64,000 bases of DNA, from contig NZ_HE978541.1 in NCBI RefSeq assembly GCF_000311785.1, positions 202,244 through 266,243 of the forward strand, in the 5' to 3' direction. Of this stretch, positions 52,951-62,991 are shown piece by piece. The stretch comes from Brevibacillus massiliensis. Lineage in GTDB: Bacteria > Bacillota > Bacilli > Brevibacillales > Brevibacillaceae. A model generated the notes under the pieces. It saw only the letters and a list, made by a program, of their open reading frames with translations, did not search any database and was not told the origin of the DNA. The first letter of the stretch is position 1; every line of letters begins with the position of its first letter. The position numbers were made by a program, and so were the translations under genes.

Positions 52951-52984
52951 AAGCTTCCGATACATGGGGAAGCTTATTTTTTTC
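52951..52984 (+). terminator. Terminator after the lipoprotein gene
   Basis: AAGCTTCC (52951-52958) with GGAAGCTT (52968-52975), followed by A and an eight-base T-run. Confidence 0.85.
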
Positions 52985-53040
52985 AATCGCGTTTTTGGGG
53001 AATGTACCCAGGGCATGACATGAAAAATTCCAACGGCATA

Positions 53041-53104
53041 TTGACGCAAAAAAACCGATATGGTATCTAAAAAATGATTAGCACTCTCTCTGGTTGAGTG
53101 CTAA
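53041..53104 (+). promoter_or_regulatory. htpG promoter with a perfect CIRCE operator
   Basis: TTGACG (53041-53046), 17 bp, TATCTA (53064-53069). CIRCE at 53078-53104 reads TTAGCACTC-N9-GAGTGCTAA with no mismatch. CIRCE is the HrcA site; in B. subtilis it controls groESL and dnaK but not htpG, so its use here is notable. Confidence 0.92.
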
Positions 53105-53146
53105 ATGCTTTCTGAGCGCCATTTCATATCGAAGGGGGAGTATTTC

Positions 53147-55024
53147 ATGGAAAAGCAGCAGTTTCAAGCCGAGTCCAAACGGCTATTGGAGTTGATGATT
53201 CATTCCATCTATTCGCAAAAGGAAATATTTTTACGAGAACTGATTTCCAATGCCAGCGATGCCATCGACAAGATATACTACAAAGCCTTGACGGACGACT
53301 CTTTGCGGTTTGATCAGGACAGCTACTACATCAAGGTCATCCCCGACAAGGAAAACAGGACCTTGAGAATCCTCGATACCGGTATCGGGATGACCAGGGA
53401 GGAGCTGGAGAACAACCTTGGCGTCATCGCCAAAAGCGGTTCGTTGGCATTTAAAAGCGAGCATGAATTGAAGGACGGACATGACATCATCGGCCAATTC
53501 GGTGTCGGCTTTTATTCCGCCTTTATGGTGGCCGATGTGGTTACGGTCATCAGCAGAGCTTTGGGCAGCGAGCAGGCCTTCAAGTGGGAGTCTTCCGGCG
53601 CTGACGGATACGTGATCGTCCCGGCCGAGAAGGATGAGGTAGGCACCGAGATTATTCTGAAAATCAAAGAGAATACAGAAGACGAAAACTTTGACGAGTT
53701 TTTGGAAGAGTATCGGCTGCAAGCGATTATTAAGAAGTATTCCGATTTTATCCGCTACCCGATCAAAATGGACGTCACCAGACAAAGACCCAAGGAAGGC
53801 AGCGAAAATGAATTCGAGGAATACCGCGAAGAGCAGATCATCAACAGCATGGTGCCGATTTGGAGAAAGAATAAATCGGAGCTTGCACCCGAGGACTACG
53901 AGAATTTTTATCGGGAAAAACGCTACGGTTTTGACAAGCCGCTGAAGCATATCCACATCCATGCCGACGGTGTGGTCAGGTACAATGCCATTTTGTTTAT
54001 TCCGGAGCACATGCCTTTTGACTTTTACACGAAGGAATACGAGAAAGGGCTGGAGCTGTATTCCAATGGCGTGTTGATCATGAGCAAGTGTCCGGACCTG
54101 CTGCCTGATTACTACAGCTTTGTAAAGGGAATGGTCGATTCGGAAGATTTGTCGCTGAATATCTCCAGAGAGATTCTCCAGCATGACAAGCAGTTAAAGC
54201 TGATCGCGAAAAACATCAAGAGCAAAATAACCAGCCAACTGCAAAGCTTGTTGAAGGATGACCGGGAGAAGTACGAGCAGTTCTACAACACCTTCGGCAG
54301 ACAGCTAAAATACGGGGTGTACAGCGATTTCGGCAGCAACAAGGAGACCTTGCAGGACCTCTTGATGTTCTACTCATCCAAAGAGAAGAAGCTGGTCACC
54401 CTGGCTGAATACGTCGCGAGAATGCCGGAGGAGCAAAAGTATATCTACTACGCCACCGGGGAGACGATTGAGCGGATCGAGAAATTGCCGCAGATCGAGC
54501 TCGTATCAGACAAGGGGTACGAAATCTTGTATTTCACAGAGGATATCGATGAATTCGCCGTCAAAATGCTGATGACGTATAAAGAGAAGGAATTCAAGGC
54601 GGTATCGAGCGGCGATTTGGGGATCGAAGCGGAAGAGACGGCGGACAGCGCGTCCCAAGAGAGTGAAAACAAGGATCTGTTCGCCTTCATGAAAGAGGTA
54701 TTGGGGGATAAAGTAAAGGATGTGCGGGTGTCGAAAAGACTAAAAAGCCACCCGGTATGTCTCTCAACCGACGGCGAAGTGACCATCGAAATGGAAAAAG
54801 TGCTGAAGTCCATGCCGAACAACCCCAACATCAAAGCGGAAAAAGTGTTGGAGATGAACCCGCATCACGAGGTGTTCCAAGCGCTCAAAGCGGCGTTTGC
54901 AAGCGACAAGGAAAAACTGCGTGTCTATACGAACGTCCTGTACAACCAGGCGCTGCTGATCGAAGGGCTGCCTGTCAATGACCCTGTGGCGTATGCAAAT
55001 GACGTCTGCAAATTAATGGTGTAG
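53147..55024 (+). CDS. htpG: Molecular chaperone HtpG (Hsp90)
   Basis: 625-aa Hsp90. The GHKL ATP-binding domain has [23 protein letters not shown] and [13 protein letters not shown]. The middle domain includes NISREILQ, and the C-terminal dimer domain ends [18 protein letters not shown] at 53147 follows AAGGGGGAG; a longer in-frame start lies inside the promoter region and is not used. It is a single gene with a CIRCE promoter and a downstream hairpin. The length is typical. Confidence 0.95.
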   Translation: MEKQQFQAESKRLLELMIHSIYSQKEIFLRELISNASDAIDKIYYKALTDDSLRFDQDSYYIKVIPDKENRTLRILDTGIGMTREELENNLGVIAKSGSLAFKSEHELKDGHDIIGQFGVGFYSAFMVADVVTVISRALGSEQAFKWESSGADGYVIVPAEKDEVGTEIILKIKENTEDENFDEFLEEYRLQAIIKKYSDFIRYPIKMDVTRQRPKEGSENEFEEYREEQIINSMVPIWRKNKSELAPEDYENFYREKRYGFDKPLKHIHIHADGVVRYNAILFIPEHMPFDFYTKEYEKGLELYSNGVLIMSKCPDLLPDYYSFVKGMVDSEDLSLNISREILQHDKQLKLIAKNIKSKITSQLQSLLKDDREKYEQFYNTFGRQLKYGVYSDFGSNKETLQDLLMFYSSKEKKLVTLAEYVARMPEEQKYIYYATGETIERIEKLPQIELVSDKGYEILYFTEDIDEFAVKMLMTYKEKEFKAVSSGDLGIEAEETADSASQESENKDLFAFMKEVLGDKVKDVRVSKRLKSHPVCLSTDGEVTIEMEKVLKSMPNNPNIKAEKVLEMNPHHEVFQALKAAFASDKEKLRVYTNVLYNQALLIEGLPVNDPVAYANDVCKLMV

Positions 55025-55054
55025 GGCCTCGTCCCGCCACTCCGCCATGGAAAA

Positions 55055-55093
55055 AACATCCCGTTCTCACGAGACCTGTGAAAACGGGATGTT
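55055..55093 (+). terminator. Terminator after htpG
   Basis: AACATCCCGTT (55055-55065) pairs with AACGGGATGTT (55083-55093), with an inner TCAC/GTGA pair; only a weak T-run follows. The stretch 55094-55263 to the end of the anti-sigma gene shows no gene. Confidence 0.65.
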
Positions 55094-55263
55094 CTCGTTT
55101 CGAGAGAGCCTATTTTGCTTGGATGGATCACTTATACATGACATCGACGATTCGCTGGCCTGCCGGCCTGGACAGGTCGATCTTGTAGTCCACACCGGCA
55201 AACATATCGTACAGTACATCTGGGTCAAAGGCCGCCGCGGAAACATCCGCACCGCTCAGCCGC

Positions 55264-55998
55264 TCACTCCTTTGCGTGCGTTACCTTGAGATGGATCGTC
55301 TCCGGTCCGGTGGGAACGAAACTGCCCCCTTTCGGCTCGATGCTGACAGAGATGTTTTGCACGCGTCGAACCTCTTCGCCCTGAAAGTAGAGACGGGCGA
55401 TTCCGCCGTTCCACTGCAGCACCCCGACATTGGAGCGGCCGTTCTCCATGATAAACCACACCTGGTAGTCTTTCTCTTCCATCCGGTCCAAGCCGTTGGC
55501 GAGAAAGAGGAGTTCATTGGAGCTGTCGTTTACCCACACATACCCTTTGGCGTCTTCCTGCGACACGGGAGCCAGGACGTGGACAACCGTACGCGGGTCC
55601 ATGATCATCGTCCGTTCCTGGAGCGCGTACTGGCCTTCGTCGAGTTCAGGGAGGGTGTATCGCCCTTTTCCGTTTTCCGACAGCAGGAGTGCAGAAAGCA
55701 GGGTCAGGGCAATCAATCCCGCGGCCGGCACGAGCACGCGCATCCGCAGCAAGCGTGAAAACAGGGCCGCTCCCTTTGCCGCGTACACGCTTCGCCGCAG
55801 CCGTCGTTTCAGCGCAGGCGAGGGCATCGGCTGTTCCTTCCGGTCGGACAGCATCCCGGTCCAGTCGCGATGCACCGCCCCGCAGCGTTCGCACTCGGGG
55901 AGATGCCGGGACAAGTGCTCCTGCTTCCCTGGGGCCAACCGGCCAAGGACGAAATCGACGATTTCCTCTTCCAGCCAACCGCAGTGTTTGTTACTCAC
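55264..55998 (-). CDS. Anti-sigma factor (RskA/zinc-finger type)
   Basis: 244-aa membrane protein. The cytoplasmic N-terminal zinc-binding part has HLPECERC (His-x3-Cys-x2-Cys form). A TM helix lies at about 88-108. The extracytoplasmic part resembles the RskA anti-sigma-K domain (LANGLDRMEEKDYQVWFI, FVPTGPETIHLKV). GTG starts 8 nt inside the sigma gene, with GAGGTGAAAG ahead, so the pair is coupled. It should hold the ECF sigma factor inactive at the membrane. Confidence 0.85.
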   Translation of the reverse strand: MSNKHCGWLEEEIVDFVLGRLAPGKQEHLSRHLPECERCGAVHRDWTGMLSDRKEQPMPSPALKRRLRRSVYAAKGAALFSRLLRMRVLVPAAGLIALTLLSALLLSENGKGRYTLPELDEGQYALQERTMIMDPRTVVHVLAPVSQEDAKGYVWVNDSSNELLFLANGLDRMEEKDYQVWFIMENGRSNVGVLQWNGGIARLYFQGEEVRRVQNISVSIEPKGGSFVPTGPETIHLKVTHAKE

Positions 55999-56581
55999 GT
56001 TCTTTCACCTCGCCTGTTCTCTCCGCCCAGCCCATCTGGGTGAGCTGTTTCTTCAAGTTGTTCAGCCCGTAGCGAATGAGCGACTTGACGGTTCCCAGCG
56101 GGCGTTCCATCCGCTTGGCCAATTCCTGGTGTGAAAACGATTGAAAGTACATGCCGTAGACCGCTTCCCGCTGTGCCTCGGGGATCTTCTTCATCACTTC
56201 CCGGACGGTCTCGCGCTCCAGCTTGGCCAGCACCGATTCTTCCGTGATGACAGACGCGGCCGCTTGAAGCCGGGATTCGGCCAGCTCTCTGCCCGACTCG
56301 TGTTTCTTCCGCCGCAGCCTGTCGAGGCAGCGCGACCTCGTCTTCACGGCCAGCCATGCTTCCACACTGCCCCGCCCGCCGTCGTATTGCTCCGCCTTGC
56401 GGTACACCTCCAGAAACACATCGTGGCAGACGTCTTCCGCCTCCATCTGATCGTCCAGCATCCGCAGCGCAATTTGCAAGACCAAGGGAATATACCGCTC
56501 GTAAAATTGCTCAAACGCAGCCGTGGAACCGCTGCCCATCTGATGCAGCAGGCGTTTGCCCTCGTCGTGTTCACCCGGCAT
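55991..56581 (-). CDS. ECF-type RNA polymerase sigma factor
   Basis: 196-aa group 4 sigma factor. Region 2 is FYERYIPLVLQIALRMLDD and AEDVCHDVFLEVYRKAEQYD (about 23-68). Region 4 has PEAQREAVYGMYFQSFSHQELAKRM split by a turn and PLGTVKSLIRYGLNNLKKQ (about 130-180). It precedes its membrane anti-sigma and is divergent from a NEW3-ABC exporter operon at 56714, which it may control. No clear ECF -35/-10 pair was found in 56582-56713. Confidence 0.88.
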   Translation of the reverse strand: MPGEHDEGKRLLHQMGSGSTAAFEQFYERYIPLVLQIALRMLDDQMEAEDVCHDVFLEVYRKAEQYDGGRGSVEAWLAVKTRSRCLDRLRRKKHESGRELAESRLQAAASVITEESVLAKLERETVREVMKKIPEAQREAVYGMYFQSFSHQELAKRMERPLGTVKSLIRYGLNNLKKQLTQMGWAERTGEVKERE

Positions 56582-56713
56582 CCTGTTTCCCCCCGATCGA
56601 TATCGTTACTTTAACTATTATCAGATTTTTTTCCCGGCGTAAATCCAACCGGGCTGCCTCGTTCGTACTGTACATAGAAAAAACACCAAACAACCGATAG
56701 GGGGAATCATCAC

Positions 56714-57868
56714 ATGGCCGGTACGGGCAAAAGAACTTCATTTTTCCTGCTCACCTTGCTTTTGATTCTGGCGGCGTTCGGTGCGACAGGCGCCTTCGCG
56801 GCAGGGGGCATCTCCGTGTACACGCCGCTGACCAACATCTCGGTGACGCCAGGCGAATCGATCAACTACTCCGTTGACGTGATCAACAACACCAGTGAAA
56901 TCCAGAATGTCGCACTCGCGGTAACCGGGCTTCCGGACAAGTGGGAAGCAAAGCTTACGTCAGACGGCTGGAGCGTCAGCTCGGTATCCGTCAAGCCGAA
57001 CAGCTCTTACAACTTGTCCCTGCAGGTGGACGTTCCCCTGCAGGTGGACAAAGGAGCCTACCATTTTCAACTGAACGCCGGGGGAAAAGGAGTGCTGCCG
57101 CTGACGGTGAATGTCTCTGAACAGGGAACGTACAAGACCGAGCTGACCAGCGAACAGCCGAACATGGAAGGACATGCCAACTCCACTTTCAACTACCAGG
57201 TCACGCTTCGCAACCGCACCGCGCAAAAACAGCTTTACGCTTTGACGGCGGGCGCGCCGCAGGGCTGGGATGTGCAGTTCAAGACGGACGGCAAGAGCGT
57301 CACCTCCGTCAACGTTGACGCGGGTGCTGCCAAGGACATCGACGTAGAGGTGCATCCTCCGGAGAAGGTGAAATCAGGCACATACAAGATTCCGCTGAAA
57401 GCGGCGACCAATTCGTCATCGGCCGAGACCGGACTGGAAGTGGTCATTACCGGCTCGTACTCGCTTGAACTCAGCACTCCCTCGGGCGTGCTTAGCACGG
57501 ATGTCACGGCCGGCGGCAAACGGACGCTGCAGCTCAAGGTGACCAACACCGGTTCCGCCGACTTGCGCAACCTCGACCTGACAGCCAATACGCCGGTGAA
57601 TTGGGAAGTGACGTTTGAACCGAAAAAAATCCCGCAATTGGCCGCGGGTCAATCGGAGGAAGTGACGGCCACGATCAAGGCAGACGACAAAGCAATCGCC
57701 GGTGACTACGTCGTCGGCATGACCGCCGGAGCTCCGGAGGCGACGGCCGATGCACAGTTCCGCGTCACGGTCAAAACGTCGCTGCTGTGGGGCTGGCTGG
57801 GTGTGCTGATCGTCGCGGCGGTCATCGGCGGCGTCTACTACCTGTTCCGCACTTACGGGAGGAGGTAA
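56714..57868 (+). CDS. Secreted membrane protein with NEW3-type domains
   Basis: 384-aa protein. Signal peptide about 1-30 (AFA-A end), then Ig-like NEW3 domains (about 35-130, 140-240, 255-345), with VTNTGSADLRNLDLTA typical, and a C-terminal TM helix (about 357-379) with a short basic tail. Such proteins sit beside an ABC ATPase and permease and may bind surface sugars or present a wall component. The ATG follows GATAGGGGG. The ABC ATPase starts 4 nt after its stop. The role in transport is inference from the operon. Confidence 0.8.
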   Translation: MAGTGKRTSFFLLTLLLILAAFGATGAFAAGGISVYTPLTNISVTPGESINYSVDVINNTSEIQNVALAVTGLPDKWEAKLTSDGWSVSSVSVKPNSSYNLSLQVDVPLQVDKGAYHFQLNAGGKGVLPLTVNVSEQGTYKTELTSEQPNMEGHANSTFNYQVTLRNRTAQKQLYALTAGAPQGWDVQFKTDGKSVTSVNVDAGAAKDIDVEVHPPEKVKSGTYKIPLKAATNSSSAETGLEVVITGSYSLELSTPSGVLSTDVTAGGKRTLQLKVTNTGSADLRNLDLTANTPVNWEVTFEPKKIPQLAAGQSEEVTATIKADDKAIAGDYVVGMTAGAPEATADAQFRVTVKTSLLWGWLGVLIVAAVIGGVYYLFRTYGRR

Positions 57869-57871
57869 GGG

Positions 57872-58831
57872 ATGCAGCCAGTGATCGAACTTTTGGAACT
57901 GAGCAAATCGTACGGGCAGCATACCGCTGTCGACGGTTTGACCTTGTCGATACACAGTGGCGAGATATTCGGTTTGCTCGGGCCAAACGGAGCGGGCAAA
58001 TCGACGACGATATTGATGATGCTCGGGTTGACCGAACCGACTTCCGGCAGCGTGCGCGTCTGCGGATTCGATTCGACCCGCGAGTCGACCGAAGTCAAGC
58101 GGCGGGTCGGCTACCTTCCCGACGACGTCGGCTTTTACGAGGATCTGACTGGCTTGGAGAACCTGCTCTATACGGCAAGGCTCAACCAGATCCCGCGGGA
58201 TGCGGCGCAGGGGCGTGCAGAGATGCTGCTGGAGCGCGTGGGGCTGGCGGACGCCGCGGCCAAAAAGGCGGGAACGTACTCGCGCGGCATGCGGCAAAGG
58301 CTCGGCCTGGCGGACGTGCTGATCAAGCGGCCGGAGGTCATCATCCTCGACGAACCCACTCTGGGCATCGACCCGGAAGGGGTGCGGGATTTTTTGCGGC
58401 TCATCCAGGAGCTCAGCAGGGATGACAACATCACCGTCCTGCTGTCTTCGCACAACCTGCATCAGGTGCAGAGAATCTGCGATCGCGTCGGCTTGTTCGT
58501 CGGCGGCCGGCTGCTGGCGGAAGGCGACGTGCCTAGTCTGTCCAAGCAGTTGTTTGGCGAGGAGCCCGTCGCGATTGAAGCGGTGGTCGCACCCGGCTCC
58601 GACCGTTTGGTAGACAAGCTGTCCCAACTGGACGGGGTCATCGGCGTCAGCCGCCGGGATGATTCGCGGCTGCACATTGCCTGCAGCGAAGACATCAGTG
58701 CCGCGATCGCGCAAACCGTCGTTGCCGAGGGGGAATCTCTGCTCTCCCTGACGCAGAAGCAGTACGGTCTCGACGAGATTTATCACCGCTATTTTGCAGG
58801 GGGGAATACAGATGATTACCAGATGGTTTAA
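57872..58831 (+). CDS. ABC transporter ATP-binding protein
   Basis: 319-aa ATPase of the DRA/CcmA-like group. Walker A is GPNGAGKST (about 43-51), the signature YSRGMRQRL and Walker [13 protein letters not shown], then an extra ~90-residue C-terminal domain after the nucleotide-binding domain (about 220-319). GGGAGGAGG precedes the ATG. Middle gene of the NEW3-ATPase-permease operon; it overlaps the permease by 20 bp. Confidence 0.92.
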   Translation: MQPVIELLELSKSYGQHTAVDGLTLSIHSGEIFGLLGPNGAGKSTTILMMLGLTEPTSGSVRVCGFDSTRESTEVKRRVGYLPDDVGFYEDLTGLENLLYTARLNQIPRDAAQGRAEMLLERVGLADAAAKKAGTYSRGMRQRLGLADVLIKRPEVIILDEPTLGIDPEGVRDFLRLIQELSRDDNITVLLSSHNLHQVQRICDRVGLFVGGRLLAEGDVPSLSKQLFGEEPVAIEAVVAPGSDRLVDKLSQLDGVIGVSRRDDSRLHIACSEDISAAIAQTVVAEGESLLSLTQKQYGLDEIYHRYFAGGNTDDYQMV

Positions 58832-59804
58832 AGGCTCCTCCTCCCAGAAGGCGGGTCATCCGTTCTGGGTGATCGTGCAAAAGGAGATCGCCGATCACGT
58901 CCACAGCTGGCGGTTCATCATCCTGGTGCTGCTGCTGGCGCTGACCTGCATCGGCTCGCTGTACACGGCGATGATGACGATTCGCGAAGCGGTGCCAAAA
59001 GACGACTCGGTCAATTCCTTTCTGTTTTTAAAGCTGTTTACCGTCTCCAGCGATAAGCTTCCGCTCCCGCCGTTCATCACCTTTGTCAGCTTCCTCGGGC
59101 CGCTGGTAGGGATCGGCATGGGGTTTGACGCGATCAACTCGGAGCGGAATCGGGGGACGCTCAGCCGGCTGCTGGCACAGCCGATCTACCGCGACTACGT
59201 GATCAACGCCAAGTTTGTCGCTGCGCTGCTGTTGATCAGCGTCTTGCTGTTTGCCCTCGGATTTCTGGTAATGGGCCTGGGACTGATCGCGATCGGCATA
59301 CCGCCTACGCCGGAGGAGTTTGGGCGGATGCTCTGTTTTCTCATTTTGAGCGTGCTGTACATCTCCTTTTGGCTGAACATGTCGATCCTCTGCTCTGTCC
59401 GCTTCCGGCAAGCTGCTACATCGGCCCTGTCCGGCATCGCCGTCTGGATCTTCTTCAGCGTGTTTTACGGACTGCTCGTCAACCTGATCGCCGGGGCAAC
59501 GGCTCCCTCGCAAGCGGCGGGGGCAGAGAGTGTGATCTCCCACCAGCAGTTTGTCCAGGCGTTGTCCCGCCTGTCGCCCAGCCAGCTGTTCAGCGAGGCG
59601 ACGGTCACCATGCTGACGCCTTCCGTTCGCAGCCTCGGTCCGCTGACGATGGAGCAGATCTACGGCGCCATTCCCAGTCCGCTGCCCTTCGGACAGAGTC
59701 TGCTGCTCGTCTGGCCGCAGGTAGTGGGCCTGATCGCCGCGACCATGGTCTGCTTTGCCGCGTCCTACGTGCTGTTCATGCGCCAGGAAATCCGTTCGCG
59801 CTGA
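58812..59804 (+). CDS. ABC-2 type permease
   Basis: 330-aa permease with six TM helices. The cytoplasmic start [20 protein letters not shown] leads into TM1; an extracytoplasmic loop of about 60 residues follows, then the [21 protein letters not shown] coupling region and five more helices. ATG at 58812 follows AGGGGGG and is inside the ATPase gene. It forms the membrane part of the exporter with the ATPase at 57872. The substrate is unknown. Confidence 0.88.
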   Translation: MITRWFKGSSSQKAGHPFWVIVQKEIADHVHSWRFIILVLLLALTCIGSLYTAMMTIREAVPKDDSVNSFLFLKLFTVSSDKLPLPPFITFVSFLGPLVGIGMGFDAINSERNRGTLSRLLAQPIYRDYVINAKFVAALLLISVLLFALGFLVMGLGLIAIGIPPTPEEFGRMLCFLILSVLYISFWLNMSILCSVRFRQAATSALSGIAVWIFFSVFYGLLVNLIAGATAPSQAAGAESVISHQQFVQALSRLSPSQLFSEATVTMLTPSVRSLGPLTMEQIYGAIPSPLPFGQSLLLVWPQVVGLIAATMVCFAASYVLFMRQEIRSR

Positions 59805-59810
59805 CAAAAA

Positions 59811-59852
59811 GGCCTCGCCAACGTGCTGTATCAGTTGGCGAGGCCCTCTTTA
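59811..59852. terminator. Terminator between the permease and the convergent MFS gene
   Basis: A 12-bp perfect stem (59811-59822 with 59834-59845) with CTCTTT after it and AAAAAGG before it, so it works in both directions. Confidence 0.9.
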
Positions 59853-59862
59853 TGTCTTGCGT

Positions 59863-61107
59863 TTAATGGCCGGCTCCGGCGTGATCGACATGCTTCACGT
59901 GCTTGCGATTGAGGAAGATGAACAGCACCGACACGATGACAAACCCCGCGCCGACGATGAACGGAACGTGCGGGTTGAACCATTCCGCCAATTTCCCCGC
60001 AAAAAACGGAGCGACCGCCCCGCCGAGAAAACGCAGGAAGCTGTAAGCCGCAGATGCCGTCGAGCGCTCGACGGGGGCGGCGTTCATGACGGCGGTGGTA
60101 ATCAAAGTGTTGTTGTTCCCCAGCAGGGCTCCGGCAAAAATCACTGAGGCGATGACGACCCACTGCGTCGAAGTCCAGATCCCCATGGCCAGCAGGACGA
60201 GGCCAAACAAGAACAGCATGGCACACATGGATGAGACGGTTCCAAACTTCTGCTGCAGTTTCGGCGCCATGAAGACAGAGGTGAGGGCCAGCAGTATGCC
60301 CCAGCCCAAAAAGACGTAGCCCAGTCCATGTTCATCCAGGTCCATGACGAAAGGCGCGTAAGCCAGCAGGGTGAAGAAGCCGAAATTGTAGAGACAGGCC
60401 GTCATCCCGAAAACCACCAGCGAACGGTATCTCATGGCCCGGAAAGGGTCGAGCAGGGAAGTTTTTACTTTGGCTGCGTGCGAGGTTTTCGCTTTTGGCA
60501 TCATCCAAATCAGGCAGATGAAAGCGATCAGCATCAGCGTCGCAACCCCCAGGAATGGCCCTCTCCAGGAGATCGCGCCCAGTTCGCCGCCGAGCAGCGG
60601 CCCGATGGAGATGCCAAGGCCGATCGCCGCTTCATACAGGATGATGGCCTGGCCCGTGCCCGAGGTGGACAGGGTTACGATGGCGGTCAGAGCGGTGGCG
60701 ACGAACAGCGCGTTTCCCAGCCCCCAGCCGCCGCGCAGCCCGACCAGCTCCCAAATACCGTTGGAAAACCCGCCAAGAGCGGAAAAGACGGCAATAATCA
60801 CAATCCCGGCGAGCAGTGTCCGCTTGATCCCGAGTCTGGACGAAATGGCGCCGGTGATCAGCATCGCTACCGCCATGACGGCATTGTAACTGGTGAACAA
60901 CAGGGTGACTTGGCTTTGTGAGGCGTTCAGCTGCTTGGCGATCGCGGGCAGGATCGGATCGACGAGCCCCAGCCCCATAAAAGCGATGATGCAGGCAAAG
61001 AAGACAGCCCATACGCCCCGCGGCTGTTTGAGCAAGCTCTCCTTTTCCTCCAGGGATGAATCTGCTTGTAACACAGGTGATGCATGGTTTTGCATTATGG
61101 ATGACAT
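59863..61107 (-). CDS. MFS transporter (DHA1-type efflux pump)
   Basis: 414-aa major facilitator protein with twelve TM helices. The MFS loop motif is near residues 85-92 (SSRLGIKR) and GIGLGISIGPLLGGELG (motif C region) marks it as an antiporter-type exporter. The C-terminal tail is His-rich (HVKHVDHAGAGH). The ATG follows GAGGAG. It is divergent from the MarR gene at 61452 and its promoter overlaps two palindromes, so MarR probably represses it and is relieved by a toxic compound. Confidence 0.88.
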   Translation of the reverse strand: MSSIMQNHASPVLQADSSLEEKESLLKQPRGVWAVFFACIIAFMGLGLVDPILPAIAKQLNASQSQVTLLFTSYNAVMAVAMLITGAISSRLGIKRTLLAGIVIIAVFSALGGFSNGIWELVGLRGGWGLGNALFVATALTAIVTLSTSGTGQAIILYEAAIGLGISIGPLLGGELGAISWRGPFLGVATLMLIAFICLIWMMPKAKTSHAAKVKTSLLDPFRAMRYRSLVVFGMTACLYNFGFFTLLAYAPFVMDLDEHGLGYVFLGWGILLALTSVFMAPKLQQKFGTVSSMCAMLFLFGLVLLAMGIWTSTQWVVIASVIFAGALLGNNNTLITTAVMNAAPVERSTASAAYSFLRFLGGAVAPFFAGKLAEWFNPHVPFIVGAGFVIVSVLFIFLNRKHVKHVDHAGAGH

Positions 61108-61302
61108 GCTTGTGTACTCCTCTTTTCATTGCAATTTTTTCCAAGTAATTTGTTTTGGCAGGGGATGGCAGGCGGCATTTTCCGGAGTGCTATGTACTCC
61201 CGTTTCAACCGAGAGAGGTGTTGCGTGTATTTTGGGAATAATGGCGCATATAGGCCTGTTCTAGCAACGTCTGACCTCTGTCTTGACATCTCTGCAAACA
61301 AG

Positions 61303-61363
61303 TTGTATGACGAAACTATATACATGTATTATACAACTATATGGGATGCTGTCAATTTGACAG
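61303..61363 (-). promoter_or_regulatory. MFS promoter overlapped by palindromic operators
   Basis: On the minus strand TTGACA (plus 61350-61355), 16 bp, TATAAT (plus 61328-61333). The -35 lies in CTGTCAA-T-TTGACAG (61349-61363), a perfect 7-1-7 palindrome. The -10 region holds ATACATGTAT (61320-61329) and a TTGTAT/ATACAA dyad (61303-61336). The adjacent MarR is the obvious binder. Confidence 0.6.
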
Positions 61364-61451
61364 TTTGCCGAGAGCAGGGCGATTTGAAAAGCGTCGGCGG
61401 TATGTTACGATGGTTGCAATGAAATAAAGACAGTAGTGTGGTGGTAAAGTA

Positions 61452-61874
61452 ATGGATGAACAATCACTAAAGGACATCGAGCTTGAACTGGCGATCCTGA
61501 TTCGCCATATCACGTCCATCTCGTCCGAAAAAAGAGTGGGCACTCTCGACCGTTCGGCATACTTGCTGCTGCAGCGATTATTCGCCCATGGTTCTGCCGG
61601 AGTAAAAGCGCTGGCGGATGAATTTCGCCTGGATATTTCCACGGTCAGCCGACAAGCTGCCGCTTTGGAGCAAAAAGGGTATGTGTTTAAAATTCCCGAT
61701 CCGGAGGATGGCAGGGCTTTTTCTTTTCAAATCACCGAGTTGGGCGCCAAGGAATTGGCGGAGCACAGGCAGGCGCGTTTGAACCGAATGAAGCATTTGC
61801 TGAAGGACTGGACTGACGAGGAATGCCAAAGATTCGGACAACTGCTCTGCAAGTTTAATCAAACCTACAATTGA
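61452..61874 (+). CDS. MarR-family regulator
   Basis: 140-aa winged-helix regulator: GVKALADEFRLDISTVSRQAAAL in the recognition region and DPEDGRAFSFQIT in the wing, with the DxR-like wing changed to DGRAF. The ATG at 61452 has only a weak upstream site (GGTGGTAAAG). Divergent from the MFS gene across a palindrome-rich region, and 28 nt before a luciferase-like monooxygenase gene, so it probably controls both. Confidence 0.85.
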   Translation: MDEQSLKDIELELAILIRHITSISSEKRVGTLDRSAYLLLQRLFAHGSAGVKALADEFRLDISTVSRQAAALEQKGYVFKIPDPEDGRAFSFQITELGAKELAEHRQARLNRMKHLLKDWTDEECQRFGQLLCKFNQTYN

Positions 61875-61902
61875 GAAATGGTCAACGATGGAGGGGACAG
61901 CG

Positions 61903-62944
61903 TTGAGTTCAGAAAAAAAGGCCCAGTATCAAGCTGGGCGTACTGGATCAGGTATACGTCAGTGAAGGCCGCAGCGCCACAGACGCGCTGCAGGAATCGA
62001 CCCGTCTCGCCCAAGCGGTGGAGGAGCTGGGTTACTCCCGTTTCTGGGTGTCCGAGCACCATTCCATGCCGGCGCTCGCTTTTTCCAGCCCGGAAGTGCT
62101 GATTCCGCACCTGGCAGCAGCCACTTCCCGCATTCGCGTCGGTGCGGGCGGCATCATGCTCCCGCATTACAGCGCGTACAAGGTCGCCGAGAATTTTCGC
62201 CTGCTTGAAGCGCTCCACCCCGGACGCATCGACCTGGGCCTCGGGCGCGCGCCGGGCGGCATGCCGCTCGCGACCAGGGCGCTGCAGCAGGACAAGTACG
62301 TCGATGTGGGCAAGTACCCCGATCAGGTGCGTGATCTGATCGGCTACCTTTACGACGCGCTGCCGGCAGGCCACCCGTTTGAAAGACTGCTGGCCGCTCC
62401 GGCCATTTCGACGGCGCCCGAGATCTGGCTGCTCGGCTCCAGCGACGAGAGCGCGAGAATCGCGGCACAGCTTGGCACCTCGTACGCATTCGCAGAGTTC
62501 TTCGGCACACCTGGTGGCCAGGAGGCGACGAGGTACTATCTCGATCACTTCGAGCGAAACGAGCTGCTGGAAGACCATCCGCGTTCGATGATTGCCGTGC
62601 TGGCCATCTGTGCGGAGACGGAAGAAGAAGCGAACCGGCTGGCGAAGAGCAGCGACTTGTTGTTCCTCGGCATCCGGACCGGCATGGAAATGCCGTACCT
62701 GCCTTCCGTCCAGACGGCCATCGATTATCCGTACACGCAGATGGACCTGCTCGTGATTCAGCAGCTTCGCCAGCGGCGCATCATCGGCGCGCCGGCCCAG
62801 GTGAAGGAGCAGCTGCTTCAGATGGGGCAGGACTACAGCGTTAGCGAGATCCTGATCAATAGTCCGATACACGACCAAAAAGCGCGCATCCGCTCTTATG
62901 AACTGATCGCGGAAGCGTTCGGGATGAACGCGGCATCGGCATAA
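61903..62944 (+). CDS. Luciferase-like monooxygenase (MsnO8 type) with an apparent frameshift
   Basis: Flavin-dependent monooxygenase of the bacterial luciferase family; the body contains GYSRFWVSEHHSMPAL, VRVGAGGIMLPHYSAYKVAE-like sequence and RIDLGLGRAPGG. The ribosome site GGAGGGG points to TTG at 61903, but this frame diverges at the A7 run 61913-61919. Removing one base joins LSSEK to IKLGVLDQVYVSEGRS, the expected N terminus. In the body frame no usual start exists before GTG 62018. So either the gene is frameshifted, or a truncated protein is made. It follows marR by 28 nt. Confidence 0.75.
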
Positions 62945-62957
62945 TGCGAAGTAAAAA

Positions 62958-62980
62958 AGCGGCAGAAATGCCGTTTTTTT
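62958..62980 (+). terminator. Terminator after the monooxygenase gene
   Basis: CGGCA (62960-62964) with TGCCG (62969-62973), loop GAAA, followed by seven T. Confidence 0.8.
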
Positions 62981-62991
62981 ATGTCAAATGC

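Noticed and set aside
56582..56713. CCAACC and CGTAC motifs considered as an ECF promoter.
   Set aside because: The spacing between the two elements is about 14 bp, shorter than usual, so it is not listed as a promoter.
57416..58786. A 456-codon minus-strand frame under the NEW3 and ABC genes.
   Set aside because: No start signal or recognisable domain; it is antisense to two intact genes.
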